From G963666895 sp963666895 (GTDB lineage: Bacteria > Desulfobacterota > Desulfovibrionia > Desulfovibrionales > Desulfovibrionaceae), in assembly GCA_963666895.2 (NCBI GenBank), contig CAXXNS010000003.1:186001-250000 (forward strand): a DNA stretch of 64,000 nt, written 5' to 3'. The position numbers and the translations under genes are program-made. This document shows positions 46,361-54,977 of the stretch, in pieces. Below the pieces are notes generated by a model that saw nothing but the letters and a program-made list of their open reading frames with translations, made no database searches and had not been told where the DNA came from. The first letter of the stretch is position 1; every line of letters begins with the position of its first letter.

Positions 46361-47086
46361 ATGAACAAGAGAATACTGATCGTTGATGACGAGAAGCCGA
46401 CGTTGGAAATGCTGGAGATGCTCCTGGAAGGCTACGGCTACGAGGTACTTCTGGCCGAGAACGGCGAGCAGGCCCTGGCCATCTACGAGAAGGAGCGGCC
46501 GCCCATCGTGCTCACGGACATCAAGATGCCCCTGCTGGACGGCATGGAGGTCCTGGACCGCATCAAGCGGGCCAATCCCAAGGCCGAGGTCATCGTGGTC
46601 ACGGGCCACGGCGACGTGGACCAGGCCGTCAAGGCCCTGGACCTGGAGGCCACGGACTTCATCTCCAAGCCGGTGCGGCGCAAGGTGCTGGACCTGGCCC
46701 TGCAGCGGGCCGAGAACCGCATCCGCATGTCGGACAACATCCAGGACCTGGTCGACGAGGAGGTTCGGCCCGAGGGCGTGGTCATCACCAACCTGGGCAG
46801 CCTGACCGCCACCTCCGGCCCCTTCCTGCAAAAGGCGTTCGAGCGGGCCATGCAGACGCCCGGGCGGCCCATCTTCCTCTGTTTCGGGCCCAACTCGTCG
46901 GTCAACGGGGCGGGCATCTCGCTTCTGACCACCCTGTTCAACCAGTGCCGGGAGTCGGGCACGCCCGTGTCCCTGGTGGGCGTGCGGGACAACCTGCGCG
47001 AAGTGCTGGACATCGTGGGTGTGGGCAAGATGGTGGAGATCCACGCCGACCTGGAGGACGCTTTCAAGGCCACGCCCCGGGCTTGA
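46361..47086 (+). CDS. Response regulator with STAS output domain
   Basis: A 241-residue regulator with an N-terminal receiver (VDDEK, Asp53 in VLTDIKMPLLDG, Lys in FISKPVR) and a C-terminal domain of about 100 residues that looks like a STAS fold (GVVITNLGSLTATSGPF and SLLTTLFNQCRESGTPVSLV). It has no DNA-binding domain, so the output is probably protein-protein partner switching. It is the third gene of the sensor set. Its stop abuts the stop of the converging tlpA-like gene. Confidence 0.88.
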   Translation: MNKRILIVDDEKPTLEMLEMLLEGYGYEVLLAENGEQALAIYEKERPPIVLTDIKMPLLDGMEVLDRIKRANPKAEVIVVTGHGDVDQAVKALDLEATDFISKPVRRKVLDLALQRAENRIRMSDNIQDLVDEEVRPEGVVITNLGSLTATSGPFLQKAFERAMQTPGRPIFLCFGPNSSVNGAGISLLTTLFNQCRESGTPVSLVGVRDNLREVLDIVGVGKMVEIHADLEDAFKATPRA

Positions 47087-47581
47087 TCAGGGATTCTGGA
47101 GCAGTTCCAGGAACCGGGCCCGCAGCTCCTCCTCGGAGTGCAGCCCTTCCAGGCGGCCGACCTCCTGGCCGTCGCGGACCAGGATGATCAGGGGCAGATA
47201 GCGGATGGACAGGGGCCCGATGGCCTCCTCTCCGGTCCAGTAGACCGGGAACTGGATTCCCGTGTCTTCCAGCAGCCTTTTCAGGCTTGGCTGGTCAAAG
47301 TCCAGGCTCAGGCCGAGCACGGTCAGGCCCTTGGAGTGCAGTTCCTGGGCAAGCCGCTCCACCACGGGCAATTCCTTTCGGCACGGCGCGCAGGAGGCGC
47401 TCATCACGGCCACGGCCACGGGCCCCTGGGATGAGGCCAGCATGCCCTGGAACTGGGCCGTGGTCATGGTCTGGAAGGGTTCCCTGGGCGGGAGCTTCGA
47501 TGCCGTGTCCTGGTCCGAGCAGCTCAGGCAGGCCAGGCAGAGCAGGGCGGACAGGGCCAGGAGCTTAAGCCGGCCGGTCAC
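47087..47581 (-). CDS. TlpA-like thioredoxin-fold lipoprotein
   Basis: A 164-residue exported lipoprotein (lipobox LACLSC at about residue 21) with the redox motif SASCAPCRKE and the cis-Pro RYLPLI. It is a TlpA/ResA-like disulfide reductase. The GTG at 47581 overlaps the stop of the peroxiredoxin-like gene upstream by 4 bases. It belongs to a three-gene periplasmic redox set. Confidence 0.85.
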   Translation of the reverse strand: MTGRLKLLALSALLCLACLSCSDQDTASKLPPREPFQTMTTAQFQGMLASSQGPVAVAVMSASCAPCRKELPVVERLAQELHSKGLTVLGLSLDFDQPSLKRLLEDTGIQFPVYWTGEEAIGPLSIRYLPLIILVRDGQEVGRLEGLHSEEELRARFLELLQNP

Positions 47582-48180
47582 GGCAAGGCCTTCAACTGGG
47601 CCGCGATATCGCCCAGGTCCGGACGCTGGTTGATGTCGTGCACGTCGATGAACCGGATGATCCCCTGCTTGTCGATGAGGAACAAGGCCCGCTCGGCCAT
47701 GCCGTCCGAGCGCAGCACCCCGTAGGTCCCGGCCACGCGGCCGTGGGGCCAGAAATCGGACAGCACCGGGAACCACAGCTCGCCCATGGCCCGCGTCCAG
47801 GCGAATTGGGTGGGCACGTTGTCCACGGTGATGCCCAGGAGCACGGTGTCGTGGGCCTCGAAAAGGGGCCGGGCCAGGTTGTACCCGGGCCACTGGTCCG
47901 AGCAGACCGGGGTCCAGGCGGCCGGGACAAAGCTCAGGAGCACGTTCTTCCGGCCCTGGTAGTCGGACAAGGTCACGGTGCCGCCCTGGACCGCGGGCAG
48001 GGTGAAGTCCGGGGCCTGGTCGCCCACGGCCACCTTGAGCTCGCTGTCCCGGGGCTTGAGGTCCCCGGACCGATACAGGCTGTGTGGGTCGATGAACCCG
48101 GCGTGGTCGGCCAGGGCCGGCAGGCCGGCCGCCACGAGAAGGACAAAGCAGGCCGCGGCGACGCTCCATGCTTTGGTCAT
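47578..48180 (-). CDS. Exported peroxiredoxin-like protein
   Basis: A 200-residue protein with a signal peptide (cleavage near residue 24) and the AhpC/TSA fold. It has GDQAPDFTLPAVQGG and the peroxidatic motif SFVPAAWTPVCSDQ (Cys near residue 93), with no second Cys in the usual resolving place, so a one-Cys mechanism with a partner reductase is likely. The flanking thioredoxin-fold proteins could recycle it. The start overlaps the stop of the upstream gene by 4 bases. Confidence 0.88.
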   Translation of the reverse strand: MTKAWSVAAACFVLLVAAGLPALADHAGFIDPHSLYRSGDLKPRDSELKVAVGDQAPDFTLPAVQGGTVTLSDYQGRKNVLLSFVPAAWTPVCSDQWPGYNLARPLFEAHDTVLLGITVDNVPTQFAWTRAMGELWFPVLSDFWPHGRVAGTYGVLRSDGMAERALFLIDKQGIIRFIDVHDINQRPDLGDIAAQLKALP

Positions 48181-48761
48181 GGCTCCAACTCCAGGGCCTT
48201 GAAGAGTTGTTCGAGAAATTCCTCGGGATCGCCGAACGGGCCCTGGTGCTCGAAGCGCACCCGGAGCGTTCCGGCGTCCTTTTCCAGGACGATGAAGAAG
48301 GGAGTGCCCGGCTGTTCCAGGCAGGAGTAGAAGGCCATGTCCTGGTCCGGGAACAGGGCGAAGGGCACCTGGAACTGGTCCTGGTAGAAATCCACCTCGT
48401 ACCGGGAGTTGCCCGCGCCCAGGCCGACCATGGTCACCTGGCCCGCATGCGGCGAGGCCTGGAGCGCCTGGTACAGGGCGTTCACGTCCTTGGCCGAGGC
48501 CTGGCAGTGGGGGCAGTACATGGAGAACATCTGGACCAGGATGAACCGTCCGGGCAGGTCGCTCAGGTAGAGCGGGTCCTTTTTGGTGCAGATGTCCAGC
48601 AGGCCGCATTCCCTGTCCGAGGGCTCGATGGCCGGGTCGGGCAGGGTCGTTCCCAGTTCCGGGCCTGGGCCGTTGTTCGTGTCGGCGTGGGCCGGAGTGC
48701 TTCCGGGCAGGCCGAGCAGGGCCAGGCACAACAGTAAAGTGATGGCGATACGCTGTTTCAT
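48177..48761 (-). CDS. Exported thioredoxin-fold protein with CPHC motif
   Basis: A 194-residue protein with a signal peptide (cleavage near residue 27) and active site SMYCPHCQAS at about 82-91. CPHC is the DsbA-type dithiol. Two more Cys lie before it (ECGLLDICTK). It could be an oxidase, reductase or isomerase for periplasmic proteins. It is the first gene of the redox set and follows the fdhB terminator-like hairpin. Confidence 0.85.
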   Translation of the reverse strand: MKQRIAITLLLCLALLGLPGSTPAHADTNNGPGPELGTTLPDPAIEPSDRECGLLDICTKKDPLYLSDLPGRFILVQMFSMYCPHCQASAKDVNALYQALQASPHAGQVTMVGLGAGNSRYEVDFYQDQFQVPFALFPDQDMAFYSCLEQPGTPFFIVLEKDAGTLRVRFEHQGPFGDPEEFLEQLFKALELEP

Positions 48762-48776
48762 GGCCTTGTATGGGCA

Positions 48777-48809
48777 CCCCTGGGTCCGTTCGCCAAACGG
48801 ACCCAGGGG
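48777..48809 (-). terminator. Hairpin after fdhB
   Basis: A perfect 14-bp stem (48777-48790 with 48796-48809), loop of 5, between fdhB and the redox set. It lacks a long U run, so partial read-through is possible. Confidence 0.65.
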
Positions 48810-48840
48810 GCTGGTTGAGGGAGGAGGTGTTCGCGGACTG

Positions 48841-49560
48841 TTAGCCCAGCATATTCCTCAGCGGGCGTCCGAACTTGGCGAACAGTTCGCGACGGTCGAG
48901 TGTCCTGTCCGGGGCCGCCTCGGCCATCATGTACTCGTGGTACATGGCCGGATCAACGGCGGCCAGGTAGATGACGCGCACCCATTCCGGGTCCACCAGG
49001 ATGGCCTGGGGGTACTTTTTCTTGGCTTTGGCCAGATGTTCCTCGGCCAGGGCCAGCATGTCGTCGTAGTCTCCGAAGTTCATGGCTCCGGTGGGGCAGG
49101 TCTGCACGCAGGCGGGCAGCAGCCCGGCCTGGACCCGGTCGATGCACATGTCGCACTTGGCGATGATGCCGGTCTTGGGATCCTGGCGCGGGATGTCGTA
49201 CGGGCACACGCCGCGGATGGACTCGAAGTCCTCCTTGGCCGTCTTGCCCGTGTAGATCACCGCCCCGGTGTCAGGGTCATGGATGATGGAGCCTTCCACC
49301 TCGGCCACGGCGGCGCAAGGCGGATCGATGCAATGCCGGCACTGCTCCGGGAAGAAGAGCCAGTGCAAGGTGCCTTCCTGGACCACTTCCTGGAAACGCA
49401 CCAGCTTAAGGGTGTCGTAGGACAAATCCTGCGGGTTCTGATGGGTGCCCAATTGCTTGGTTTCCGTGGCCGGCAGTTTCTTCCACTGCTTGCAGGCCAC
49501 CTGGCATCCCCGGCAGGCTGTGCACTTGGTCAGGTCTATGAAGAAGCTCTTTCCGTTCAT
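48841..49560 (-). CDS. fdhB: Formate dehydrogenase beta subunit, 4[4Fe-4S]
   Basis: A 239-residue electron-transfer subunit with four Cys clusters of the FdhB type: CTACRGCQVACK (N-terminal), CRHCIDPPC, a CDMC site, and CVQTCPTGAMNFGD. There is no C-terminal membrane helix, so the enzyme is a soluble periplasmic dimer, exported with FdhA by the Tat signal of FdhA. It passes electrons to cytochromes c3. It lies 12 bases downstream of fdhA. Confidence 0.96.
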   Translation of the reverse strand: MNGKSFFIDLTKCTACRGCQVACKQWKKLPATETKQLGTHQNPQDLSYDTLKLVRFQEVVQEGTLHWLFFPEQCRHCIDPPCAAVAEVEGSIIHDPDTGAVIYTGKTAKEDFESIRGVCPYDIPRQDPKTGIIAKCDMCIDRVQAGLLPACVQTCPTGAMNFGDYDDMLALAEEHLAKAKKKYPQAILVDPEWVRVIYLAAVDPAMYHEYMMAEAAPDRTLDRRELFAKFGRPLRNMLG

Positions 49561-49572
49561 GTCGGTATCCTC

Positions 49573-52500
49573 CTAGGCTTTGCGGACGTTGACCATGAAG
49601 GCCTTGGTCTCGGGGATGCCCGTGTTGGGATCGCCGACGGAAGGAGTCAGGATGTTGGCGCTGTCGCCGCCATCCTTGGGCCATGTCCAGCCGAAGTGCC
49701 AGGGCAGGCCCACCTGATGGATGGTGTTGCCCTGAACCGTGAAGGGGGTCACGCGCTCGGTGACGATGGCGATGGCCCACAGGGAGCCGCGCAGGCTCTC
49801 GACCATCACCTTCTCACCGTTGGCGATGTTGCGGAGCTTGGCCAGATCCGGGCTCATCTCCACGAAGATCTGCGGTTCCGCCTCCACCAGCCACGGCTGG
49901 TTGCGGGTCATCAGGCCCGTCTGCCAGTGCTCCGTGACGCGGTAGGTGGTGCCCACGAAGGGGTAGCGCGGATCGCAGACAGCCTTTTTCTCGTCGTCGA
50001 ACTTGAGCGCCGTGGGGCTGTGCAGGGTGGACGAGAACGGATGCTCGGTCACCGGGCACTCCATGGGCTCGTAGTATTCGGGGAAGGGGCCGTCCGCGCG
50101 GCCCGGGCCGAAGATCTGCCCGAAGCCGTGCTTCTGCATGATGAAGGCGTACTTGTCGGACGGAGCCCAGCCGCCGTCGGGCACGTCGCCGACCCATTTG
50201 GTCTCCGGGCCGGTCCATTCGATGACCGGCTTGCTGGGCGCGAAGGGCTTGCCTTCGGGAGTGACCGAGGCGCGGTTGTACAGGATGCGCCGGTTCACGG
50301 GCCAGCACCAGGACCAGTTGGGGTACAGGCCGATCTTGGCCTGCATCTCGGTCTGGGTCGGATCGCGCCGGGCGGCCATGTTGCCCTTTTCCGTGTAGGA
50401 GTTGCAGTACAGCCAGTTGCCCGAGCAGGTGGAGCCGTCGGCCTGCAGGAAGGCGAAGCTGGGAACCTGCTCGCCCTTCTTGTACTGCTTGTCCTTGATC
50501 GTCACGTCCTTGGTGAAGAACCCGTTGATCAGCTTGGCCGTCTTGTTGGCGTCGAACACGCCGTCGGTGGCGATGGAGTCCCAGGTCAGCTTGGTGATGG
50601 GCTCGGGGAAGGCGCCGCCTTCCTTCTCATACATGTGCCGGATCTCTTCCATGAGCTCGTACATGATGTCGCCGTCGGGCTTCTGCCCGTGGGGCGCGTC
50701 CGGGCCCTTGTAGCGCCACTGCATCCAGCGGCCCGAGTTGGTGATGGAGCCTTCCTTCTCGATGGATACGGCGCAGGGCAGGAAGAAGACCTCGGTCTTC
50801 ACCTTGGCCGGGTCCATGCCCGGGCCTTCCCAGAACCAGCCGGTCTCGTTGGGGAAGATGTTCACGTTCACCAGCCAGTCCAGTTTGGACATGGCTTCGC
50901 GGGTCTTGTTGGAGTTGGCGCCCGAACAGGCCGGGTTCATGCCCCAGGCGAACAGGCCCTTGAACTGCCCGTCCAGCATCTTGTCGAACATGGTCAGCCA
51001 GGAATAGTCCTTGGCCGACGCGCTCTCCAGCTTGGGCAGGTAGTTGTATGCATCGGCCGGTTCGGAGTCCAGGTACATGGACTTGATCAGGCTGGCCGAG
51101 TACTTGGGATAGTTCTGCCACCAGTTGGCCGACTTGGGATCGTTGGATTTGGGGGTGTAGGCCTTGTCGTAGGCCTCCAGGGTGTCTTGGCCCGCTTTGG
51201 GCGTCTTCAGGTAGCCGGGGATGATGTGGAACAGCAGGCAGTGGTCCGTGGACCCCTGCACGTTGGACTCGCCGCGCAGGGCGTTGACCCCGCCGCCGGC
51301 CACGCCGATGTTGCCCAGCAGGAGCTGGATCATGGCCATGCTGCGGATGTTCTGCACGCCCACGGTGTGCTGGGTCCAGCCCATGGCGTACATGATGGTC
51401 CCGGACTTGTCCGGCTTGCCCGTGGCCGAGTACGCCTTGTACACTTCCACGAGTTTGTCCTTGCCCAGGCCGGACATGGTGGAGACCTTGTCCAGATCGT
51501 AACGCTCGTAGTGCTTCTTGAGAAGCTGGTACACGCAGCGCGGGTTTTTGAGGCTGTCGTCCCGCTTGGGGACCCCGTTCTCGTCCACCTCGAACGCCCA
51601 GGTGCTCTTGTCGTAGCTCTGGGTGGCCGGGTTGTAGCCCGAGAACACGCCGTCGTCGAACCCGTACTTCTCGCCCACGATGAAGGAGGCGTTGGTGTAG
51701 TTCACCACGTATTCTTTCTGGATCAGGTCGTTGTCCAGGATGTACTTGATCATGCCGCCCAGCACGGCGATGTCCGTGCCCGAGCGCAGCTGACCGAAGA
51801 TGTCCGCCTTGGTGGACGTCCTGGTGAACCTGGGGTCCACGTGAATGACGGTGGCGCCGCTTTCCTGGGCCTTGGTCACCCACTTGAAGGAGATGGGATG
51901 GTTTTCGGCAGCGTTGCTGCCCATGATCAGAATGCAGTCACTGTTCTTGATGTCGATCCAGTGATTGGTCATCGCGCCGCGTCCGAACGACTCTGCCAGA
52001 GCCGCCACAGTGGCGCTGTGTCATATCCGCGCCTGGTGCTCTATGTAGACCAGGCCGAGGGAACGCAGCATGGTCTGATAGGCCCAGCACTCCTCGTTGT
52101 CCAGGGCCGCAGAACCGCAGGACGCGATGGCGTCGGTACGGTTGACGATCTGTCCTTTCTCGTTGGTGGGGGTGAAGGTGGCGTCGCGGGTCGCCTTGAC
52201 GCGCTTGGCGATCTCCTTCAGCGACCACTCCCAGGTCACCTTCTCGAACTTGTCCGAGCCGGGCGCGCGGTAGAGCGGGGTGGCCGGGCGGCGATCGTTC
52301 TCGCCCAGCTGCCAGATGCTGGCGCCCTTGGCGCACAGGGCGCCCTGGTTGATGGGATGGTCCGGGTCACCTTCGACGTTGATGGCCCGCTTGGTCTTCT
52401 TGTCGGTGTTGACGATGAGTCCGCAACCCACGGCGCAGTAGCAGCAGACGCTGGTGGTCTGCTTGCCCTTGCGCAACTCCGTGAGTTGGGCCTTGGCCTC

Positions 52501-52593
52501 GGTGGGCTTCAGGCTGAAGCCCAGTCCCCCGAACGCCGCCACGGCCGCGGCCGTGCCCGACATCTTGAGGAAGTCCCTTCGTTTGATACCCAT
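49573..52593 (-). CDS. fdhA: Formate dehydrogenase alpha subunit, selenocysteine (UGA) at codon 191
   Basis: A 1006-residue catalytic subunit read through an in-frame TGA at 52021-52023. Without Sec it would be cut at residue 190. The context HQARI-U-HSATVAALAESFG is the FDH active site. The Tat signal KRRDFLKM lies at the start, and a [4Fe-4S] site CCYCAVGC at about 50-57. The molybdopterin domains follow, with SNAAENHPISFKWV. The metal (W or Mo) is not predictable. The GTG/ATG choice is clear at 52593 (ATG with GGAGG). The last ~12 bases before fdhB suggest co-transcription. Confidence 0.97.
51981..52020 (-). promoter_or_regulatory. Expected SECIS element behind the UGA codon
   Basis: In bacteria the SECIS hairpin lies directly after the UGA. 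Here CGCCAC-T-GTGGCG and CTCT-GGC-AGAG stems lie in the first 35 bases. I could not match them to a well-defined consensus, so position is firm and structure is not. Confidence 0.45.
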
Positions 52594-52618
52594 TTGTCCT
52601 CCGTTTGTGTGTGAAAGA

Positions 52619-52831
52619 TCAACTGCCGCCGGTTTCCCGTCCCAGGAACAGCATCAGCTCGAACCCCCAGCGATCGCGTTCGGGCGCGGTCGGCGGCGGC
52701 ATGAAGAAGCCGTGCTCCTCATGGCGCTGCAGCAGACGCGTGTCGTCCGCCTTGAGGGCCGTGCCGGTCAGGTCGAATCCCAGGCCGGAAAACGGCGCCG
52801 CAACGGTCGGGGTCTTGCTACGCAAAGGCAT
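52619..52831 (-). CDS. Small leader protein of the fdhA operon
   Basis: A 70-residue protein preceded by a perfect GGGAGGTGA site, 25 bases upstream of fdhA. It is Pro- and Phe-rich with a central basic part (RLLQRHEEHGFF) and no Cys, signal or helix of the usual accessory type. I do not recognise the family. Position argues for a role in FDH maturation or regulation. Confidence 0.7.
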   Translation of the reverse strand: MPLRSKTPTVAAPFSGLGFDLTGTALKADDTRLLQRHEEHGFFMPPPTAPERDRWGFELMLFLGRETGGS

Positions 52832-52910
52832 CACCTCCCTTTTCGGGTTTGGTTCAGTATTACATGCAAGCGGGAAAAATGGGCAAGGAAAGGCTTCTTG
52901 ATTCGCATTC

Positions 52911-52920
52911 GACACGTGTC
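52911..52920. promoter_or_regulatory. Palindrome upstream of the fdh leader gene
   Basis: GACACGTGTC is a perfect 10-bp palindrome about 80 bases upstream of the leader gene start. Candidate operator only. Confidence 0.4.
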
Positions 52921-52934
52921 TAAAAAGACATAAT

Positions 52935-52975
52935 AAAGCGCCCCCGGGGTCGAAAATCGGTCCCGGGGGCGCTTT
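52935..52975 (-). terminator. Terminator of the transposase-derived gene
   Basis: A 14-bp GC-rich stem (52935-52948 with 52962-52975) is followed on the minus strand by TTTATTATG. It isolates the fdhA operon from the gene upstream. Confidence 0.85.
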
Positions 52976-52998
52976 CTGCTGGAGGTGTGCGCGAACCG

Positions 52999-53955
52999 TT
53001 AAAAGATCGGGCAGGCCACGGGCTCTTGGTTCATTTCAGGCACGGGATCGCAGAGTCGCTCCAGGAGCAGGGGCATGAGGTCGCGCAGGGCGTAGTTGTA
53101 CCTGAACTCGATTTCCTTGAGGTAGAGCGGGAACCGGGTGGATGTGATTCCCTTGTAGAGCTTGAGCCGGTCCATGGCGTAGCGCCAGAAGGAATCGGGC
53201 GCGGTTTCGATCTCGGGCTGGAACGGGCTGTGGATGTGCGGGTACGCGCCGGTCTTGTCCGTGCAGGAGAGCAGGGTCTGGTACTGGCGGAACCGGCCCG
53301 TGTAGACCACGTTGCCGGCCCGGGCCAGGGGCAGGTGGAAGCTCAGGTTCAGGTGGAACAGGGTCTCGTACTGGTAGCCCATGATGATGTCGGTGAACAC
53401 CCAGCCGCCGCGCTCGATGATCCCGAACACCGGGGAGGAGTCGATCTGGGCGTTGCGGGGCAGGAACCGGATGCGCTTGTTGCGGATGTACTGGGACAGG
53501 CCGGTCTCCACGCCGAACATCTGGGGCGCGTCGATGCCCCGGGCCAGGATGGCGAAGCGCATGGCCGTGAAGGCCTTGAACACGGCGTTGTAGGACATGC
53601 CGACGACCTCGCTGGCCTGGAAGGCGTTGAGCCCCTCCACGAAGAGCCGGGCCAGGAATATCCAGTCCGAGGGCGAGATGTTGCCGGTGTTGATCCACCG
53701 GCCGTTGAAGGCGGTGAAGGTGTAGCGGCAGTCGCGGCAGCGCAGCCGGCCGTCGGCCAGGTCGTAGATGACGTGGTGCCCGCATCGGGGGCAGTGGCGT
53801 TCTTCGGCGGGCCAGAGCCAGGGGGTGAGCATTTTCATGGCCCGGGCGTCGCTGCACACGGCGTCCAGTTCGCCCCGCATGGGCGCCGAGGAGAAGGGAC
53901 GGTCATAGAACCGAAGCCGGTCCGAATCCCAGGTTTCCGCGTATGCGTTGGCCAT
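52999..53955 (-). CDS. Transposase-derived (IS1595/ISXO2-like) protein in the FDH locus
   Basis: A 318-residue protein. A zinc ribbon (CPRCGHHVIYDLADGRLRCRDC, about 56-77) and the segment NAFQASEVVGMSYNAVFKAF resemble IS1595-family transposases, as do SSPVFGIIERGGWVF and the C-terminal KLYKGITSTRFPLYLKEIEF. I see no flanking inverted repeats, no target duplication and no partner ORF. It lies in the order fdhA, this gene, fdhE, fdhD, so it is probably domesticated. A DNA-binding or regulatory role in FDH expression is possible. Confidence 0.75.
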   Translation of the reverse strand: MANAYAETWDSDRLRFYDRPFSSAPMRGELDAVCSDARAMKMLTPWLWPAEERHCPRCGHHVIYDLADGRLRCRDCRYTFTAFNGRWINTGNISPSDWIFLARLFVEGLNAFQASEVVGMSYNAVFKAFTAMRFAILARGIDAPQMFGVETGLSQYIRNKRIRFLPRNAQIDSSPVFGIIERGGWVFTDIIMGYQYETLFHLNLSFHLPLARAGNVVYTGRFRQYQTLLSCTDKTGAYPHIHSPFQPEIETAPDSFWRYAMDRLKLYKGITSTRFPLYLKEIEFRYNYALRDLMPLLLERLCDPVPEMNQEPVACPIF

Positions 53956-53996
53956 GTCTCTTCTCCTCTGTCCGTCCGGCGTCCCCGGCCGCCCGG

Positions 53997-54881
53997 TCAG
54001 AATCCCCAGATCGACAGGGTCGGCCGCTGGAACGACCGCTGCCGGGCCAGGATGTCCATGTGCAGGGACTCCAGGTCGTCCAGGGACGGAATCGACGTCT
54101 TGTCGAGATTTCTGAAGTCCGTTGTCTTGATGTAGTTGCGGCAGGACAGGCAGGCGTCGATGCGGAAGCCCGGCTCGTCCGGCGAATCGTAGAAGGACAG
54201 CTTGTTGTGGTCGGTTTCCCCGCAGAAGGGGCAGGCCAGGCGCGGCACCCGGTATTCGGTCAGGCAGAAGGAGCAGGTGCAGTGCCGCTTGCCCTCCTTG
54301 CCGCGCAGCCCGGACATGAAGGGCAGGCTGCCGCAGACGGGGCAGTGCCCGTGCCGCCAGGGCTTGGATCCGTCGTACAGGCGAGCCAGGTGCTTGCCCT
54401 GGGCCATGAGGGACGGCCGCACCGCCGCCTGGACCAGGAAGCTGACCAGCCTGGGGGCGTCGGAGACGGCTTCGCCCCAGCGTGAGAAATAGGGCTCGTC
54501 CGAGGCCAGGTAGGCCGTGATCGCCTCGCCCAGGTCGAGGTCCGGCAGGTGGTCCTTTTCAAAGGCCTTGGATGCCTCGCCCAGCGGCCCCGGGACCTTC
54601 CTGGACAGGACCAGGATGTCCCGCAGCAGCGTCGCGGCCTGGTCCCGGTCCGGGCGGAAGTGCTCCCTGGGGAGCAGGGGCATGCCCCGTCCGCGCTGGT
54701 GTTCGTTGGCCAGTTCGCCGGGCTCGGGTTCCTGGAAGGCGGCGTCGGGCAGGGCGGCCAGCTGACGGTCGGCAACGGCTACGACCAGGGACACCAGGTC
54801 GCCGGGAAGGTGTTCCCGGGACAGCAGTTCCCTGGACTTCTTTTGCAGATGCCTGACCATTGTGTCGTGATCATTGGTCAT
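53997..54881 (-). CDS. fdhE: Formate dehydrogenase accessory protein FdhE
   Basis: A 294-residue cytoplasmic protein with the FdhE zinc/iron sites: CPVCGSLPFMSGL (about 181), CTCSFC, CPFCG, and CLSCR in the C-terminal half. It binds iron or zinc and helps FDH assembly. The first half is helical. The ATG at 54881 is chosen because FdhE proteins start there; the 20-nt motif at 54929-54948 lies 48 bases upstream. Confidence 0.93.
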   Translation of the reverse strand: MTNDHDTMVRHLQKKSRELLSREHLPGDLVSLVVAVADRQLAALPDAAFQEPEPGELANEHQRGRGMPLLPREHFRPDRDQAATLLRDILVLSRKVPGPLGEASKAFEKDHLPDLDLGEAITAYLASDEPYFSRWGEAVSDAPRLVSFLVQAAVRPSLMAQGKHLARLYDGSKPWRHGHCPVCGSLPFMSGLRGKEGKRHCTCSFCLTEYRVPRLACPFCGETDHNKLSFYDSPDEPGFRIDACLSCRNYIKTTDFRNLDKTSIPSLDDLESLHMDILARQRSFQRPTLSIWGF

Positions 54882-54928
54882 CAGATTGGCCTCCTCCCCT
54901 GACGGTCCGCCTGGGCGACCCGCAGGAG

Positions 54929-54948
54929 TTGCTTTTATTTTGGCACCA
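54929..54948 (-). promoter_or_regulatory. Repeated 20-nt motif, site A (upstream of fdhE)
   Basis: Plus-strand TTGCTTTTATTTTGGCACCA. Site B (55830-55849) matches at 17 of 20 positions; sites C and D lie upstream of mobA. The arms TTTGG-CA-CCAAA are symmetric. A shared regulator site is likely. Confidence 0.6.
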
Positions 54949-54977
54949 AATGCGCTTGGTTACAACCATGTTTTGCT

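Noticed and set aside
52021..52023. fdhA as a nonsense-mutated pseudogene
   Set aside because: The TGA is at the known Sec position with intact sequence on both sides.
48583..52614. A 4-kb plus-strand open frame opposite fdhA-fdhB
   Set aside because: It is the antisense shadow of high-GC codons in the fdh genes; the minus strand codes clear FDH proteins.
52999..53955. An active insertion sequence
   Set aside because: No terminal inverted repeats or target duplication are visible and the FDH genes around it are intact.
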